A stretch of 64,000 nucleotides of DNA, from NCBI GenBank assembly GCA_023376005.1, contig CM042152.1, positions 69,922,345 through 69,986,344 on the forward strand, written 5' to 3'. A program made the position numbers and the translations under genes. The notes under the pieces were generated by a model that worked only from the letters and a program-made list of their open reading frames with translations, was not told where the DNA came from and did no database searches. Positions 1 to 11,385 of this stretch are shown here, piece by piece (positions within the stretch are counted from its first letter, which is position 1; every line of letters starts with the position of its first letter). This DNA is from Doryteuthis pealeii (Eukaryota > Mollusca > Cephalopoda > Myopsida > Loliginidae).

Positions 1-105
1 GTGTGTGTGTGTGTGTATGTGTGGTTGAGATTAGAGGAAAGTGTGGATATAACAACACAGACAGCATAAATTCAATTGATTTTCGCTTCATTTTGAATGA
101 AGCTT

Positions 106-162
106 CTTCAGAGCTTTATTGAACATAAGTGAGCAACACTTATGTTCAATAAAGCTCTGAAG
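106..162. repeat. Perfect 26-bp hairpin (left copy)
   Basis: Arms 106-131 and 137-162 are exact reverse complements with a 5-base loop. The hairpin is flanked by a (TA)n tract. The same structure is at 9398-9454. It is a fold-back repeat with no recognised function. Confidence 0.85.
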
Positions 163-169
163 ATGCTTC

Positions 170-201
<32 letters not shown>

Positions 202-776
202 CCTTAGGCCATTGTCAGGAGAAAATTTATTGTGAAAGAAATTGCTTTTAGAAAGTTTTTTAAAGTTTTCTAAGTGTTTGAGAAGCCACAAAAATTGGGC
301 AAAGAAATGTATTAGAAGTGGCAAGTCCATCTGTTAGTGAAAACCATCTTTTTTTTTTTTTTTGTGTGAGTGTATATATATATATATATATAATATATAT
401 ATATATATGGAATAAAATATGTCAATAAATCTTACAGTATGTAGAAAATAGAAAAAAAGTATTCTAAAAAAGATGAATTTATTCTTGATGATGAACTTGA
501 CGTTTAAACATTTCAGTTTTTATCAAACCTTCATCAGGACATTAGGATGGTAAAAGTGTTGTGGTGGATATCTTTTCAAAATAAGCACAATGGCATATAG
601 ATATAACAAAAGATATATAGTAGAATGGACACTCAACAAACAAGTGTAGAAACAGAAAATGGTCATTAAAATTATATTTTTTCTACTAGAGTTGTTTTTT
701 TTTAATATATTATAGATTTTCTTTAAATGTCTATCTTGCATTTTGTCATTTGTTTTTAATCTTTTTCTGTAGAAGA

Positions 777-1550
777 ATTCCAATTACTATTAAATTGGCA
801 GACAAGGCAACAAGGAAGCCATAACCCAATACAGATCTTACCTTGTTGCAAGCCAACTGCAAAATGACAGGTTATTTATAAAACACCATAACACCACAGA
901 AACCAGATGTTACATAATCATTAGATACCTAATGATTATGACAATAGTGTAGAAATCATATTAGTGCAGCTGATGGCCTTGAGAGTGAGTGACAATGCTT
1001 GACCTCACTCTGACCTTACCTTGTGGGATAAACCGTGAGAAACGGAACCCCGATAGAAGCCCCCTTCCGGTTGAAGGGTAAGCAACTCAGAGTTAGAACC
1101 TAGAAGCCAAGCTAGCAAGATGTGAGTCTCACTGCGTGATTGTCTGGTCTGGGGATCTGGAATAAAGTAACATCAAAAGTAAATCGAAGTCTTGTGTTTA
1201 TTACTAAAAACTATCAATGACACAAGGCTTCTGATAAGGAACGATCCCCAACAGAAACCAGACCCGGAATCCTCAATAGAAGACCAGACGAGACCTTAGA
1301 AGATACACCAGACCAAGATAGAAGAATAGACGACTAGAGTAAGACATAAGAGAAGTATATAACATATAGATATTTAGTGCCGGTAAAGAAGGCTATGCAA
1401 CACAAGCAGCTAATCAGAACTCAAGGATGGAATCACCCAAATGCATGAATGGAGTATTCCTGAGTTCTATAAGTACCAACTGTTTTGGGCACCAGTCATT
1501 TGTGCTTACTAGTTGCTGTTGTTCAAATCAACTGACTGACTTCAATATTT
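777..1550 (+). repeat. Dispersed repeat split by a solo LTR (left copy)
   Basis: The flanks 777-907 and 1403-1550 together match, in reverse orientation, the uninterrupted stretch 36390-36690. There the two halves are joined directly, which gives an empty site for the LTR at 908-1402. Family unknown; no coding potential seen. Confidence 0.7.
908..1402 (+). mobile_element. Solo LTR, family 1 (left copy)
   Basis: Begins TGTTACA and ends TGCAACA, a short inverted terminal repeat of the TG...CA type, 495 bp. An AATAAA-like signal (GGAATAAAG near 1160) precedes a GT-rich run, as in the R/U5 part of an LTR. Flanking 4-mers CAGA and CAAG resemble a decayed target duplication. Other copies are at 10177-10671 and 35416-35918. 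The superfamily cannot be decided from the LTR alone. Confidence 0.7.
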
Positions 1551-2094
1551 TCCAATCAAAATAAAATGGTGTCCTGTGACAGAAATTAAAACATATAAAA
1601 TGTGAAAAACAAATGATTACAACAAAAATGCAATCATAAAAAAATAAAATAGTTATGATTAAAAATTTAGAAACTAATAAAATTCTAGTATTAGATAACC
1701 CATAAAGAGTTGATGTGCAGTAAACAGACCTAACCAGGAAGAATACATTAGAGAGTGGAGAATCTATTAATTTTGTATCAGAATACAAGTAATCTTAATA
1801 AAATCCTATCTTAGATAATCACCTTATTTTCTCTTAAGGTTGATAATATTAATATGGTTGTAACTCCCTACCAAGCTTTATTCTCCGGATTTAGCAGACT
1901 TGTGCTAAAAGGTAAAGAGATTAAATGTGAAACCTAACCCCCCCCATACTTATAGGCTTTTTAATTGGTCAGCGGGCAGAGTGCTTACAGAATTAATTCT
2001 TAGTGTACACAGACTATCCAGTAATGTTTCAACACCTGTTCTGACCAATGCTTTCTTTAATGAAATATTAACAGAATTCTTATCTATCTATACA

Positions 2095-2731
2095 TCTTAT
2101 TATAATGGAGATTGTGGGTTTGTCTGTCTGTAACCGAAACTATATTACTATACAAGTCACAATTTCCTTTGTTATTTACATCACATTCTCCATGATCTTA
2201 TTTTTTATTTAAACCTCAATTATTAATAAATTGTTTTACATCATTAAGACTGTTGACCATATTACATACAATAACATGCAGTTGTATTTATATATACACA
2301 AATAGTGGTTTACAGTGTGAACGGGAAGGCTAATTTGCATATTGATCTTAAAAATTTGATTTTAATAAATATGTGCTTATATTATTGATTTCTAATTGTT
2401 TAGTTTTATCTTATTGAATATGAGCAAATTCTCTTCAATAAATCTTAAAAGAAATCCCTTAACAAGAAGAAATAACTGTAATATTATTCTTTACTTCCCA
2501 TTTTAACTAAATAGTTAAATTAGGAAAATTTACCAGTGAAAGACGAGGTAAGGGAAAATGATGGAAGAGTTAGTTTCAAAGTTGTTTCTATTTTTTCAAT
2601 CATACCCTCTGTTCAAAATCTTTTTATCTACATTCTTATTCAGTTTTCATTAGCCTTTTCTAATTTAATATGATATTTTATATAAAATTTAACTAAAATA
2701 CTTGCACCCGGAGGGTGCATATATTTGCTAG
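2095..2731 (+). mobile_element. Helitron family A, nested (left copy)
   Basis: Starts TCTTATTATAATGG after an A (2094) and ends CTAG (2728-2731) before a T. The 17-base hairpin TGCACCCGGAGGGTGCA (2703-2719) precedes the end by 8 bases. These are the hallmark Helitron termini. Removing it rejoins the flanks ATCTATACA and TATAA, restoring the start of family B. Confidence 0.85.
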
Positions 2732-3420
2732 TATAATATATAAAAGGCAGTTGTGTGTATGTATGTGGGGGTATCTATACATATATTAAAAGGGACAGTT
2801 GTGTGTTGTTGTGTCCGGGGGTAATCTATACATATATATAAAGGGCAGTTGTGTGTATGTATGTCGGCGGTAATCTATACATATATATAGGGCAGTTGTG
2901 TGTATATGTTGTCTGGGGGTAATCATATACATATAAAGGGCAGTTGTTGTTTGTTGTCTGGGTAATTATAATATATATAAAGGGCATGTGTGTATGGTCG
3001 GGGTATAAGGGCAGTGTGTGTTTGTATGTCCGGGGGTAATCTATACATATAAAGGCAGTTGTGTGTGTGTAAGTCAGGGGTAATTTATACATATATAAAG
3101 GCAGTTGTGTGTTGTATGTGTAATCTAATATAAAGGCAGTTGTGGTATTGTATGGGGGTAATCTATACATATATAAGGGCAGTTGTGTATATGTTGTCGG
3201 GGGTAATTTTATAATATATAGGCATTGTGGTGTATATTTGTCCGGGGGTAATTTATACGTTGTGGTTGTATGTAGTCCGGGGGTTTTTACATATATAAAG
3301 GGCATTGTGTGTATCCGGGGGTAATATACTATATATATAGGGCAGTTGTGTGTATGTATGTATGTCCGGGTTGGGGTAATCTATACATATAATAAAGGGC
3401 AGTTTTTTGTATATGTATTC
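2732..3420 (+). repeat. Array of ~16 degenerate Helitron-B 5' ends
   Basis: A unit of about 45 bp, built on TCTATACATATATAAAGGG plus a GTGTGTATGT tract, recurs about 16 times with many indels. Each unit begins with A|TC, the Helitron 5' signature. The right copy has 6 units and the copy at 15.9 kb has 3. Confidence 0.75.
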
Positions 3421-3736
3421 CAGAAGAAAACTTCGAAATAAAACAATTACTGACAAGTAATATATATACACATTGAATATCATTCAATTATCATGAAGAT
3501 AATTAAGAAATAAAGTTAAATGATGCAGCAGGATTTTTTTTCATTTAATATTTTAGATAGTAGACATTTTCTTTTCAGAGTAGCTGGATCAATGCAAGGT
3601 CTATTTTTTTTTTTTTTCATACAGATTTAAGTGGGGCATCCTACGAGGATTCAACTCACGATTCAGTAATAATGGATCTGCGGGACTAACTTAAAAAATC
3701 CCCCTCTACCCAGGCGACGCTGGGTAGCCGTACATT

Positions 3737-3850
3737 TTATTATAATGGAGATTGTCTGTCTGTCACCAAGCTACATCAAACCAACGTCGCAATTCCTTTA
3801 GTTATTTACATTATATTTTCAATGGTTACTAAATATTAATTAAGCATCTT
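3737..3850 (+). mobile_element. Helitron A 5' fragment (left copy)
   Basis: TTTATTATAATGGAGATTG and a GTCT tract followed by the family-A CATCA motif. It abuts the 3' end of Helitron B and stops where a tRNA-SINE begins. Confidence 0.6.
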
Positions 3851-3861
3851 ATCTTATTTAT

Positions 3862-4120
3862 ACAAATGTCGCGTGATGTAATGGCTAGAGTCATGGGAAA
3901 TGGACTCGACAACCCAGTTCAAAATCCTAGAAAGGATTGTCTACATTTTTGACATAGTGCTAATACCCTTGGGAAAGGTATGCATGCACCTGCTCTCCCT
4001 CCAGCTATGGGTAAATAACAGGGCTGATTGGATTTTTTTAAACCTTGGTTAGGCAACCAGTCTAGGAGAAGGAAATGAATTCTGAATTCAAACCTGTTAA
4101 ACTCTGCCCAAAAAACAGAC
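3862..4120 (+). mobile_element. tRNA-derived SINE-1 (left copy)
   Basis: Pol III A-box-like GATGTAATGG and B-box-like AGTTCAAAATCC form a tRNA-like head. A body with AATACCCTTGGGAAAGGTAT and CTCCAGCTATGGGTAAAT follows. Same family as 12825, 42589, 45506, 46826 and 47285 (plus strand) and 29255, 31385 and 57868 (minus strand). Confidence 0.8.
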
Positions 4121-4130
4121 AGGGCTGGCG

Positions 4131-4268
4131 AGACACGAGACTGGAGAGCGGCGACATCTTCGTCGTCATGAACAACCAAATGTAGATGGGAATCTCCCCT
4201 GCAATGTGTGTTACCGCATCTGCAAGTCCAGAATTGGACTAATGAGCCACCGTAGGATTCACAAATGA
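4131..4268 (+). pseudogene. LINE ORF2 C-terminal zinc-finger fragment (left copy)
   Basis: In the frame starting at 4164 the sequence reads RHEQPNVDGNLPCNVC and on through a C-x2-C ... H-x3-H finger containing SRIGLMSHRRIHK, then a stop at 4266-4268. This finger is the usual extreme C-terminus of RTE-like LINE proteins. A GATG/ATC-rich tail follows, as at LINE 3' ends. Only the last ~45 codons survive. Confidence 0.65.
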
Positions 4269-4529
4269 AGATATGGAGTGATGTCATCATCGTCTGTGAC
4301 GGACTTCAAAAAGAAAGAAAGAAAGAAATATATATATATATATATTATTTTTATTGTTTTCTTTTTCAGAGTTGCACATCTCACAAAACACACACATATG
4401 TATATAAACATTATAGATAATCAACCCTTCGACAAAGGTGTGTTATGTTGTCTGCGTTGTGCTGAGTGAAAGGTGCTGATATAGATTTCTTTGTTTGATT
4501 TTTTTTTATCTATATGATATACATACATA

Positions 4530-4756
4530 CAAGGTGTGTCAAAAAAGTATCAATGATTTTTTTGTACTTTTGACACACCTTGTATTCTGAATTTAATGTT
4601 TCCATTCATCTTCATTTCTATCTTGGTAAATAAGCTTTTAAAATTGTACTTTTTGACACCACTTGTATTCTGAAAAAAATTAACATTACATTTTTTGTCT
4701 CATTCCTATCTTGGTAAATACAGATTCAATTCGATACTTTTTTGACATATTCGCCC
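4530..4756. mobile_element. Mariner-like MITE, decayed right end
   Basis: Starts CAAGGTGTGTCAAAAAAGTA after TA. Internal inverted copies of the same terminus occur twice. The true right end breaks down after ACTTTTTTGACAT, where the copy-specific block 4757-5395 begins. Confidence 0.6.
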
Positions 4757-5395
4757 TAACCTTTTTTATTATTTAAAAACAAACACTATAATATTTAATC
4801 ATTTTTTATACAGATCTTAAAATATAATTAAAAATTTAAAAATTTATCGTAAAATAAAAAATAATAAAAAATTCTTTTAATAATAATATTCGCCATATTT
4901 TTTTTTTATATATAAAAACAAATCAGTATATCTAATCATTTAATGGAATACAGAATTAAAATAATTTTAAAAAATAAAAACAATTAATCGTAAAAATTCC
5001 TTTACTAAAATCTTTTGAATTCCAAGTCAATTTCTTAATACCCATCCCCTTCGTTTAAATTGTTTCGTCTTTTTGCAACATCTCAAAATACGCTAAATTT
5101 GGATTGACAAAAGATATACATATGAGCATGACCGATTATAATGGCGGATGCCACGTTGGTGATATTGTACGTCTTTTTCCTTCCTTTTTTGCAGTATTAG
5201 GGGTTTTTTGTCTTGTAACTGATTTGACATTCTTCTCCTCCCCAAACAACTAGGGGAGTGAATGAGCTTGATGATGATTTTTGTAAATGAAATATTGATC
5301 AGTATAGATATGATTATTTTTATAAATTGTTTCTTCTTTAACAGCCATTGTGTGATGTTTCATTCACCTTTTCTTACTCCATATTATTTATAAAT
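4757..5395. other. Block present only in the left copy
   Basis: About 640 bp of AT-rich DNA without counterpart in the right copy, where a (TA)n tract stands instead. It contains two diverged tandem units of ~115 bp (near 4751-4870 and 4890-5000), an ATGGCGGATGCCACGTTGG stretch at 5141 that resembles a YY1-type site or a short start, and a GAGCTTGATGATGAT LINE-like tail near 5258. No convincing gene. Confidence 0.5.
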
Positions 5396-5427
5396 ATTTT
5401 ATTGTTTTTTTTGTTTTGTTTTTCCAG

Positions 5428-5500
5428 AGTTGCAATGGTAAATACTTTTTCGATTGATTCTGAGTTGACGGAGTAACTGTTCAACTGTGGACGCAATTTG
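5428..5500 (+). pseudogene. Broken copy of the candidate exon
   Basis: Aligns to 13822-13901 but is 7 nt shorter, with several single-base losses that shift the frame and create a stop. The acceptor CCAG is kept and the donor has become GTACGA. Because nearly all differences are deletions, sequencing error is as likely as pseudogenisation. Confidence 0.45.
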
Positions 5501-5815
5501 GTACGATTCTTTCTGAAATTCTCTGTTTATGATATTTCCAGATTTGCCGAGAATTATATTTCTTGGTCCTAAAAAACTTACTTGTAAGAGAAAGAGGAAT
5601 AAATTCTTATTTAGTCGTGCTTGACATACTTTAAAAAATGTTTCCAAAGGTTTTATAAGTGGTATATGATTGATTTTATGCTGATTTGAAAAATATTGTT
5701 ATTGTGTTTGTCAGGTCTGGTTTTTAATATGTAATGAATACTTCAAATGTTGTACATAAATAAAATTATTCAAAGCTGTGGATTTATTTATCATAGCTAT
5801 ACATTTGTTCTATGC

Positions 5816-5942
5816 ATAGATAAAAGGTATGAAAACCACAATGGTTGTTACATGAATATTTTTTTTTATTTTTCATTGCTAATTGGTGGTAATAAAAAAA
5901 TATTCCATTTTAACACATTGTGTGTTTTCATACCTTTTATTA
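5816..5942. repeat. Fold-back repeat (left copy)
   Basis: ATAGATAAAAGGTATGAAAA near the left mirrors TTTTCATACCTTTTAT at the right. Same element as 14244-14379. Confidence 0.6.
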
Positions 5943-6191
5943 TTATTCAGTAGATTCCATTTCTACTTAACTAATATATATGTCTGTATATTTTAATTAA
6001 GATTGTTTTAAAATTCGATCTGATTTTTAAAAAATAAGTATGATTTTTGGATTAGTGGTAAATGCCTTAAATCAGATTATATTATCCTTGAAAGAATCGG
6101 AGGCCAGGTTATTAATATCTATTTTGCTTTTGTTCTCATTCTTTTTTTTTCTTTCTCCTTTTCTTTCAATTTTCCTTCCCTTCTATTCTCT

Positions 6192-6400
6192 TTTTGGCCT
6201 GTTGGCTGGGGCATTAGAAATAACCCAACTGCCCCCTGTGCAGAGGGGTAAGACTCCAAGGGAGACTGTTGGGCTTGGGTGGTGACGTGATGCTTAGGAT
6301 GACCCAGGTGGCTGAAATCCATGATGCATACTTCACTTTGGCTTATTTAGCTAGATGGGTGGTCGGAGAGGCCCCTCCAATCAATTGGTGGTACATCAAC
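6192..6400 (+). repeat. Family F ~600-bp repeat, cut by the gap
   Basis: Left-copy version of 14662-15262, indel-rich and truncated at the N run. Confidence 0.7.
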
Positions 6401-6500
6401 NNNNNNNNNNNNNNNNNNNNNNNNNNNNNNNNNNNNNNNNNNNNNNNNNNNNNNNNNNNNNNNNNNNNNNNNNNNNNNNNNNNNNNNNNNNNNNNNNNNN
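6401..6500. other. Assembly gap, exactly 100 N
   Basis: A round 100-base N run is the usual placeholder for a join of unknown length. It lies where the left duplicated copy stops and just before an indel-rich array, so order and distance across it should not be trusted. Confidence 0.97.
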
Positions 6501-6524
6501 CCCTAACCATAATACAAATCCTAC

Positions 6525-8090
6525 CATTAGGCATTCAATCATAATAGTAATAATAATAACACTAGCCTGATGATGATAATAGCTTGTTATGATATGAATA
6601 ATAAAAAACACTAGCTTGTTGATGATGATGATGATGATGATGATAATAAAAAAACACTAGCTTGATGATGATGATATGATAATAAAAAAACATAGCTTGA
6701 TGATGATGATGATGATGATATATAAAAAACACTAGCTGGTGATGATGATGATGATAAAAAAAACACTAGCTTGTTGATGATGATGATAATAAAAAAACAC
6801 TAGCTTGATGATGATAATAAAAACACTAGCTTGTTGATGATGATGATGATAATAAAAAACACTAGCTTGATGATGATGATGATGATAATAAAAAACACTA
6901 GCTTGATGATGATGATGATGATAATAAAAAAACACTAGCTGATGATGATGATGATAATAAAAAACACTATGATGATGATATGATAAAAAACACTAGCTTT
7001 GATGATGATGATGATGATAATAAAAAAACACTAGCTGTTGATGATGATGATGATGATGATAAAAAAACACTAGCTTGATGATGATGATGATGATGATAAA
7101 AAAAACACTAGCTTGATGATGATGATGATGATAATAAAAAAACACTAGCTTGATGATATGATGATGATAATAAAAAAAAACACTAGCTTGATGATGATGA
7201 TGATGATAATAAATAACACTAGCTTGATGATGATGATGATGATGATAAAAAACACTAGCTTGTTGATGATGATGATGATAATAAAAAACACTAGATGTTG
7301 TTGATGATATGATGATGATAATAAAAAAAACATAGATTGTTGATGATGATGATGATGATAAAAAAACACTAGCTTGATGATGATGATGATATAAAAAAAA
7401 CACTAGCTTGTTGATGATGATGATGATAATAAAAAAAAAACTAGCTTGTTGATGATGATGATGATAATAAAAAAAGATGATGATGATATGATAAAAAAAC
7501 ACTAGCTTGTTATGATGATGATGATGATAATAAAAAAAACTAGCTTGTTGATGATGATGATATAATAAAAAAACACTAGCTTTTGATGATGATGATGATG
7601 ATAATAAAAAAACACTAGCTAGCTGTGATGATGATGATGATAAAAAAACACTAGCTTGTTGATGATGATGATGATAATAAAAAACACTAGCTTGTTGATG
7701 ATGATGATATGATAATAAAAAAAACACTAGCTGTTGATGATGATGATTGTAATAAAAAAAAACACTAGCTTGATGATGATGATGATAATAAAAAAAACAC
7801 TAGCTTGTTGATGATGATGATATGATAATAAAAAAACACTAGCTTGTTGATGATGATGATGATGATGATAATAAAAAAACACTAGCTTGTTGATTGATGA
7901 TGATGATGATAATAAAAAACACTAGCTTGTTGATGATGATGATGATAATAAAAAACACTAGCTTGTTGATGATGATGATAATAAAAAACACTAGCTTGTT
8001 GATGATGATGATAATAAAATAATGATAATAAAATAAAATTAGCTTGTTGATGATGATAATAAAAAACACTAGCTTGATGATGATGATAGT
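6525..8090. repeat. GAT-rich minisatellite, ~35-45 bp unit
   Basis: Roughly forty units built as AACACTAGCTTG, TTGATGATGATGATGAT, AATAAAAA. GAT and A-run lengths vary constantly. The His/Tyr/Ile-rich ORFs over it are artefacts of the repeat. The AGCTTGATGATGAT core resembles LINE 3' tails at 5258 and 21150. Confidence 0.9.
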
Positions 8091-8489
8091 CCAATAAAAA
8101 TAATGATGATGATAAATGATAGTCCAATAATAATAATAATAATAATAATAATACTCCAATAAAAATGATAATAATCATAATAATAAATGATAGTCCAATA
8201 AAAATTATAATAATAATAGTCCAATAAGAATAATGATAATAATAATAGTAATAACACTAGTTCAATAATAATATGAACTCAATAATAATAATACTATCCC
8301 AATAACAATAATGATAACAACACTAGCATTATAATAATAATAACACTAGCCTGATAATAATAATAATAAATAATAATAATAATAACACTAGCCTGATAAT
8401 AATAATAATAATAAATAATAATAATGATAATAATAATAACACTAGCATTATAATAATAATAATAATGATAATAATAATAACACTAGCAT

Positions 8490-8520
<31 letters not shown>

Positions 8521-8525
8521 GCAGC
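8091..8525. repeat. Degenerate AAT/GAT array continuing the minisatellite
   Basis: Units change to AGTCCAATAAAAATAATGATG and then to AACACTAGCCTGATAATAATAA, ending in pure (AAT)n. Confidence 0.8.
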
Positions 8526-8529
8526 AATT

Positions 8530-9295
8530 ATAATAAAAATATATGTCATATAATAAATGAGTGTAGAAAATTGAATTTAAATTTTGAAAGAATTTCTTTA
8601 GTTCTTACAATTGTAGCAACAATAACATTAATAATCACAGACACCACACACACACACACACACATCTAATATTGGAAAATATAAAGAGCAAGTTAGTGTT
8701 GCCTGGCAATCTTTTTCTGTAACAATGTTCAATATTCAAGAGGATCAATTGAATGTTACATTTTTAATCAACAGATTTTCATAAATTTAAAATAAAAGGA
8801 AAAACTCTAAATTCAAAAGCTGTGTAGTGTTGTTTAGAGAATCTGTAGCATATTAATACACCACTCTTTGATAATAAACTCCTTCAAAAAGGACGAATGA
8901 CATTTATGCAAGCCTTCAATACATTATAAACCAAAATAGACAGTGTGTGCTAAAATACTAGTGGTCAGTTATGACGTAGCAAGTCATAATAATTATATAT
9001 ATATATATATAGTATGAACAAAAAGTGATAAAACAAACAGGAATATTTCTTTTATGTTGTTTTTTATTCTCAACTAGTTTCAACCATAGGTCATCATCAG
9101 GAGAAGATTTCTTGTTTGAAGAAATTGTTTTTAGAGAGTTTTTTTTTTTTCTAATGGAGCATTGTAAAAGAATTATTAAAATTGAAATATCTTTGAGGGT
9201 TGGACATGCTATTATAATCCGGGTAGAGGAGTGTATTAGTAGTAGCAAGTCCATCTGTTCTGTGAAAAAAAAACCTATTTCATATATATATATAT
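8530..9295. other. AT-rich stretch with a diverged dispersed repeat
   Basis: Holds a (CA)n tract near 8645 and, at about 9040-9275, a diverged relative of 200-340 and 9494-9645 (shared ...GAAATTG.TTTTAGA and GCAAGTCCATCTGTTC). No coding sequence seen. Confidence 0.5.
9067..9105 (-). ncRNA. Hammerhead-like relic
   Basis: Minus strand: TTCTC, CTGATGA, an imperfect stem with ACC-TAT-GGT, GAAA, CTAGT, U, then GAGAA, which pairs with TTCTC (5 bp), followed by TAAAA. Core residues are present but stem II does not start directly on the core. Probably a decayed type I hammerhead. Confidence 0.35.
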
Positions 9296-9397
9296 GTGTG
9301 TGTGTGTATGTGTGGTTGAGATTAGAGGAAAGTGTGGATATAACAACACAGACAGCATAAATTCAATTGATATTTCGCTTCATTTTGAATGAAGCTT

Positions 9398-9454
9398 CTT
9401 CAGAGCTTTATTGAACATAAGTGAGCAACACTTATGTTCAATAAAGCTCTGAAG
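9398..9454. repeat. Perfect 26-bp hairpin (right copy)
   Basis: Arms 9398-9423 and 9429-9454 are exact inverse copies with a 5-base loop, followed by (TA)n. It is the counterpart of 106-162. Confidence 0.85.
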
Positions 9455-9458
9455 ATGC

Positions 9459-9496
<38 letters not shown>

Positions 9497-10040
9497 AGGC
9501 CATTGTCAGGAGAAAATTTATTGTGAAAGAAATTGCTTTTAGAAAGTTTTTTAAAGTTTTCTAAGTGTTTGAGAAGCCACAAAAATTTGGGCAAAGAAAT
9601 GTATTAGAAGTGTCAAGTCCATCTGTTCAGTGAAAACCATCTTTTTTTTTTGTGTGTATATATATATATATATATATGGGAATAAAATATGTCAATAAAT
9701 CTTACAGTATGTAGAAAATAGAAAAAAAAGTATTCTAAAAAAGATGAATTTATTCTTGATGATGAAGTTGATGTTTAAACATTTCAGTTTTTATCAAACC
9801 TTCATCAGGACATTAGGATGGTAAAAGTATTGTGATGGATATCTTTTCAAAATAAGCACAATGTTATATAGATATAATAAAAGATATATAGTAGAATGGA
9901 CACTCAACAAACAAGTGTAGAAACAGAAAATGGTCATTAAAATTATATTTTTTCTACTAGAGTTGTTTTTTTTAATATATTATAGATTTTCTTTAAATGT
10001 CTATCTTGCATTTTGTCATTTGTTTTTAATCTTTTCTGTA

Positions 10041-10822
10041 GAAGAATTCCAATTACTATTAAATTGGCAGACAAGGCAACAAGGAAGCTGTAACCCAATA
10101 CAGATCTTACCTTGTTGCAAGCCAACTGCAAAATGACAGGTTATTTATAAAACACCATAACACCACAGAAACCAGATGTTACATAATCATTAGATACCTA
10201 ATGATTATGACAATAGTGTAGAAATCATATTAGTGCAGCTGATGGCTTTGAGAGTGAGTGACAATGCTTGACCTCACTCTGACCTTACCTTGTGGGATAA
10301 ACCGTGAGAAACGGAACCCCGATAGAAGCCCCCTTCCGGTTGAAGGGTAAGCAACTCAGAGTTAGAACCTAGAAGCTAAGCTAGCAAGATGTGAGTCTCA
10401 CTGCGTGATTGTCTGGTCTGGGGATCTGGAATAAAGTAACATCAAAAGTAAATCGAAGTCTTGTGTTTATTACTAAAAACTATCAATGACACAAGGCTTC
10501 TGATAAGGAACGATCCCCAATAGAAACCAGACCCGGAATCCTCAATAGAAGACCAAACAAGACCTTAGAAGATACACCAGACCAAGATAGAAGAATAGAT
10601 GACTAGAGTAAGACATAAGAGAAGTATATAACATATAGATATTTAGTGCCGGTAAAGAAGGCTATGCAACACAAGCAGCTAATCAGAACTCAAGGAATGG
10701 AATCACCCAAATGCATGAATGGAGTATTCCTGAGTTCTATAAGTACCAACTGTTTTGGGCACCAGTTCATTTGTGCTTAGCTAGTTGCTGTTGTTCAAAT
10801 CAACTGACTGACTTCAATATTT
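10041..10822 (+). repeat. Dispersed repeat split by a solo LTR (right copy)
   Basis: Same arrangement as 777-1550, inherited through the large duplication. Flanks of the LTR at 10177-10671 join to match 36390-36690. Confidence 0.7.
10177..10671 (+). mobile_element. Solo LTR, family 1 (right copy)
   Basis: 495 bp, identical ends and length to 908-1402: TGTTACA at the left, TGCAACA at the right. No gag or pol sequence is attached. Confidence 0.7.
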
Positions 10823-11385
10823 TCCAATCAAAATAAAACTGGGTGTCCTATGACAGAAATTAAAACATATAAATGTGAACAAACAAATGATTACAAACAA
10901 AAATGCAATCATAAAAAAAATAAAATAGTTATGATTACAAAAATTTAGAAACTAATAAAATTCTAGTATTAGATAACCCATAAAGAGTTGATGTGCCAGT
11001 AAACAGACCTAACCAGGAAGAATACATTAGAGAGTGGAGAATCTATTAATTTTGTATCAGAATACAAGTAATCTTAAATAAAATCCTATCTTAGATAATC
11101 ACCTTATTTTCTCTTAAGGTTGATAAATATTAATATGGTTGTAACTCCCTACCAAGCTTTATTCTCCGGATTTAGCAGGCTTGTGCTAAAAGGTAAAGAG
11201 ATTAAATGTGAAACCTAACCCCCCCCCCCATACTTATAGGCTTTTACTACCATTGGTCAGCGGGCAGAGTGCTTACAGAATTAATTCTTAGTGTACACAG
11301 ACTATCCAGTAATGTTTCAACACCTGTTCTGACCAATTGCTTTCTTTAATGAAATATTACAACAGAATTCTTATCTATCTATACA

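Larger units (their letters stand above)
2087..3736 (+). mobile_element. Helitron family B, left copy, interrupted by Helitron A
   Basis: The 5' end is A|TCTATACA at 2086/2087. The element is broken by Helitron A (2095-2731), continues as an array of repeated 5' ends, and finishes with the hairpin CTACCCA/TGGGTAG at 3706-3727. The CTRR end seen in the other copies has decayed here. Helitrons move by rolling-circle replication, insert between A and T, lack terminal inverted repeats and end in a hairpin plus CTRR. There is no Rep-helicase ORF, so it is non-autonomous. Confidence 0.7.
1..6400. repeat. Left copy of a ~6-kb duplicated segment
   Basis: Runs colinear with 9296-14890 from the opening (GT)n tract to the base before the N run. 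Bases 1 to about 1480 match almost perfectly. From there on the left copy lacks single bases again and again relative to the right copy, and the losses become denser toward 6400. Two larger differences exist: an extra block at 4757-5395, and a 5'-end array of about 16 units here against 6 in the other copy. The pattern suggests an uncorrected long-read contig end or an alternative haplotype rather than an old duplication, but a real tandem duplication is not excluded. Confidence 0.9.

Noticed and set aside
490..560. Hammerhead at the TTCATCAGGACATTAGG motif (minus strand)
   Set aside because: Stem III forms (ATG/CAT) but the stem I strands do not pair in either duplicated copy.
5141..5200. 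ATGGCGGATGCCACG as a start codon with a short coding exon
   Set aside because: The frame closes after about 19 codons and the block is missing from the better copy.
6501..6510. CCCTAACC beside the gap as telomere sequence
   Set aside because: Only one motif; no (TTAGGG)n array.
6732..8257. Long His/Tyr/Ile/Ser-rich minus-strand ORFs
   Set aside because: They read through the GAT/AAT array; the same frames recur with each repeat unit.
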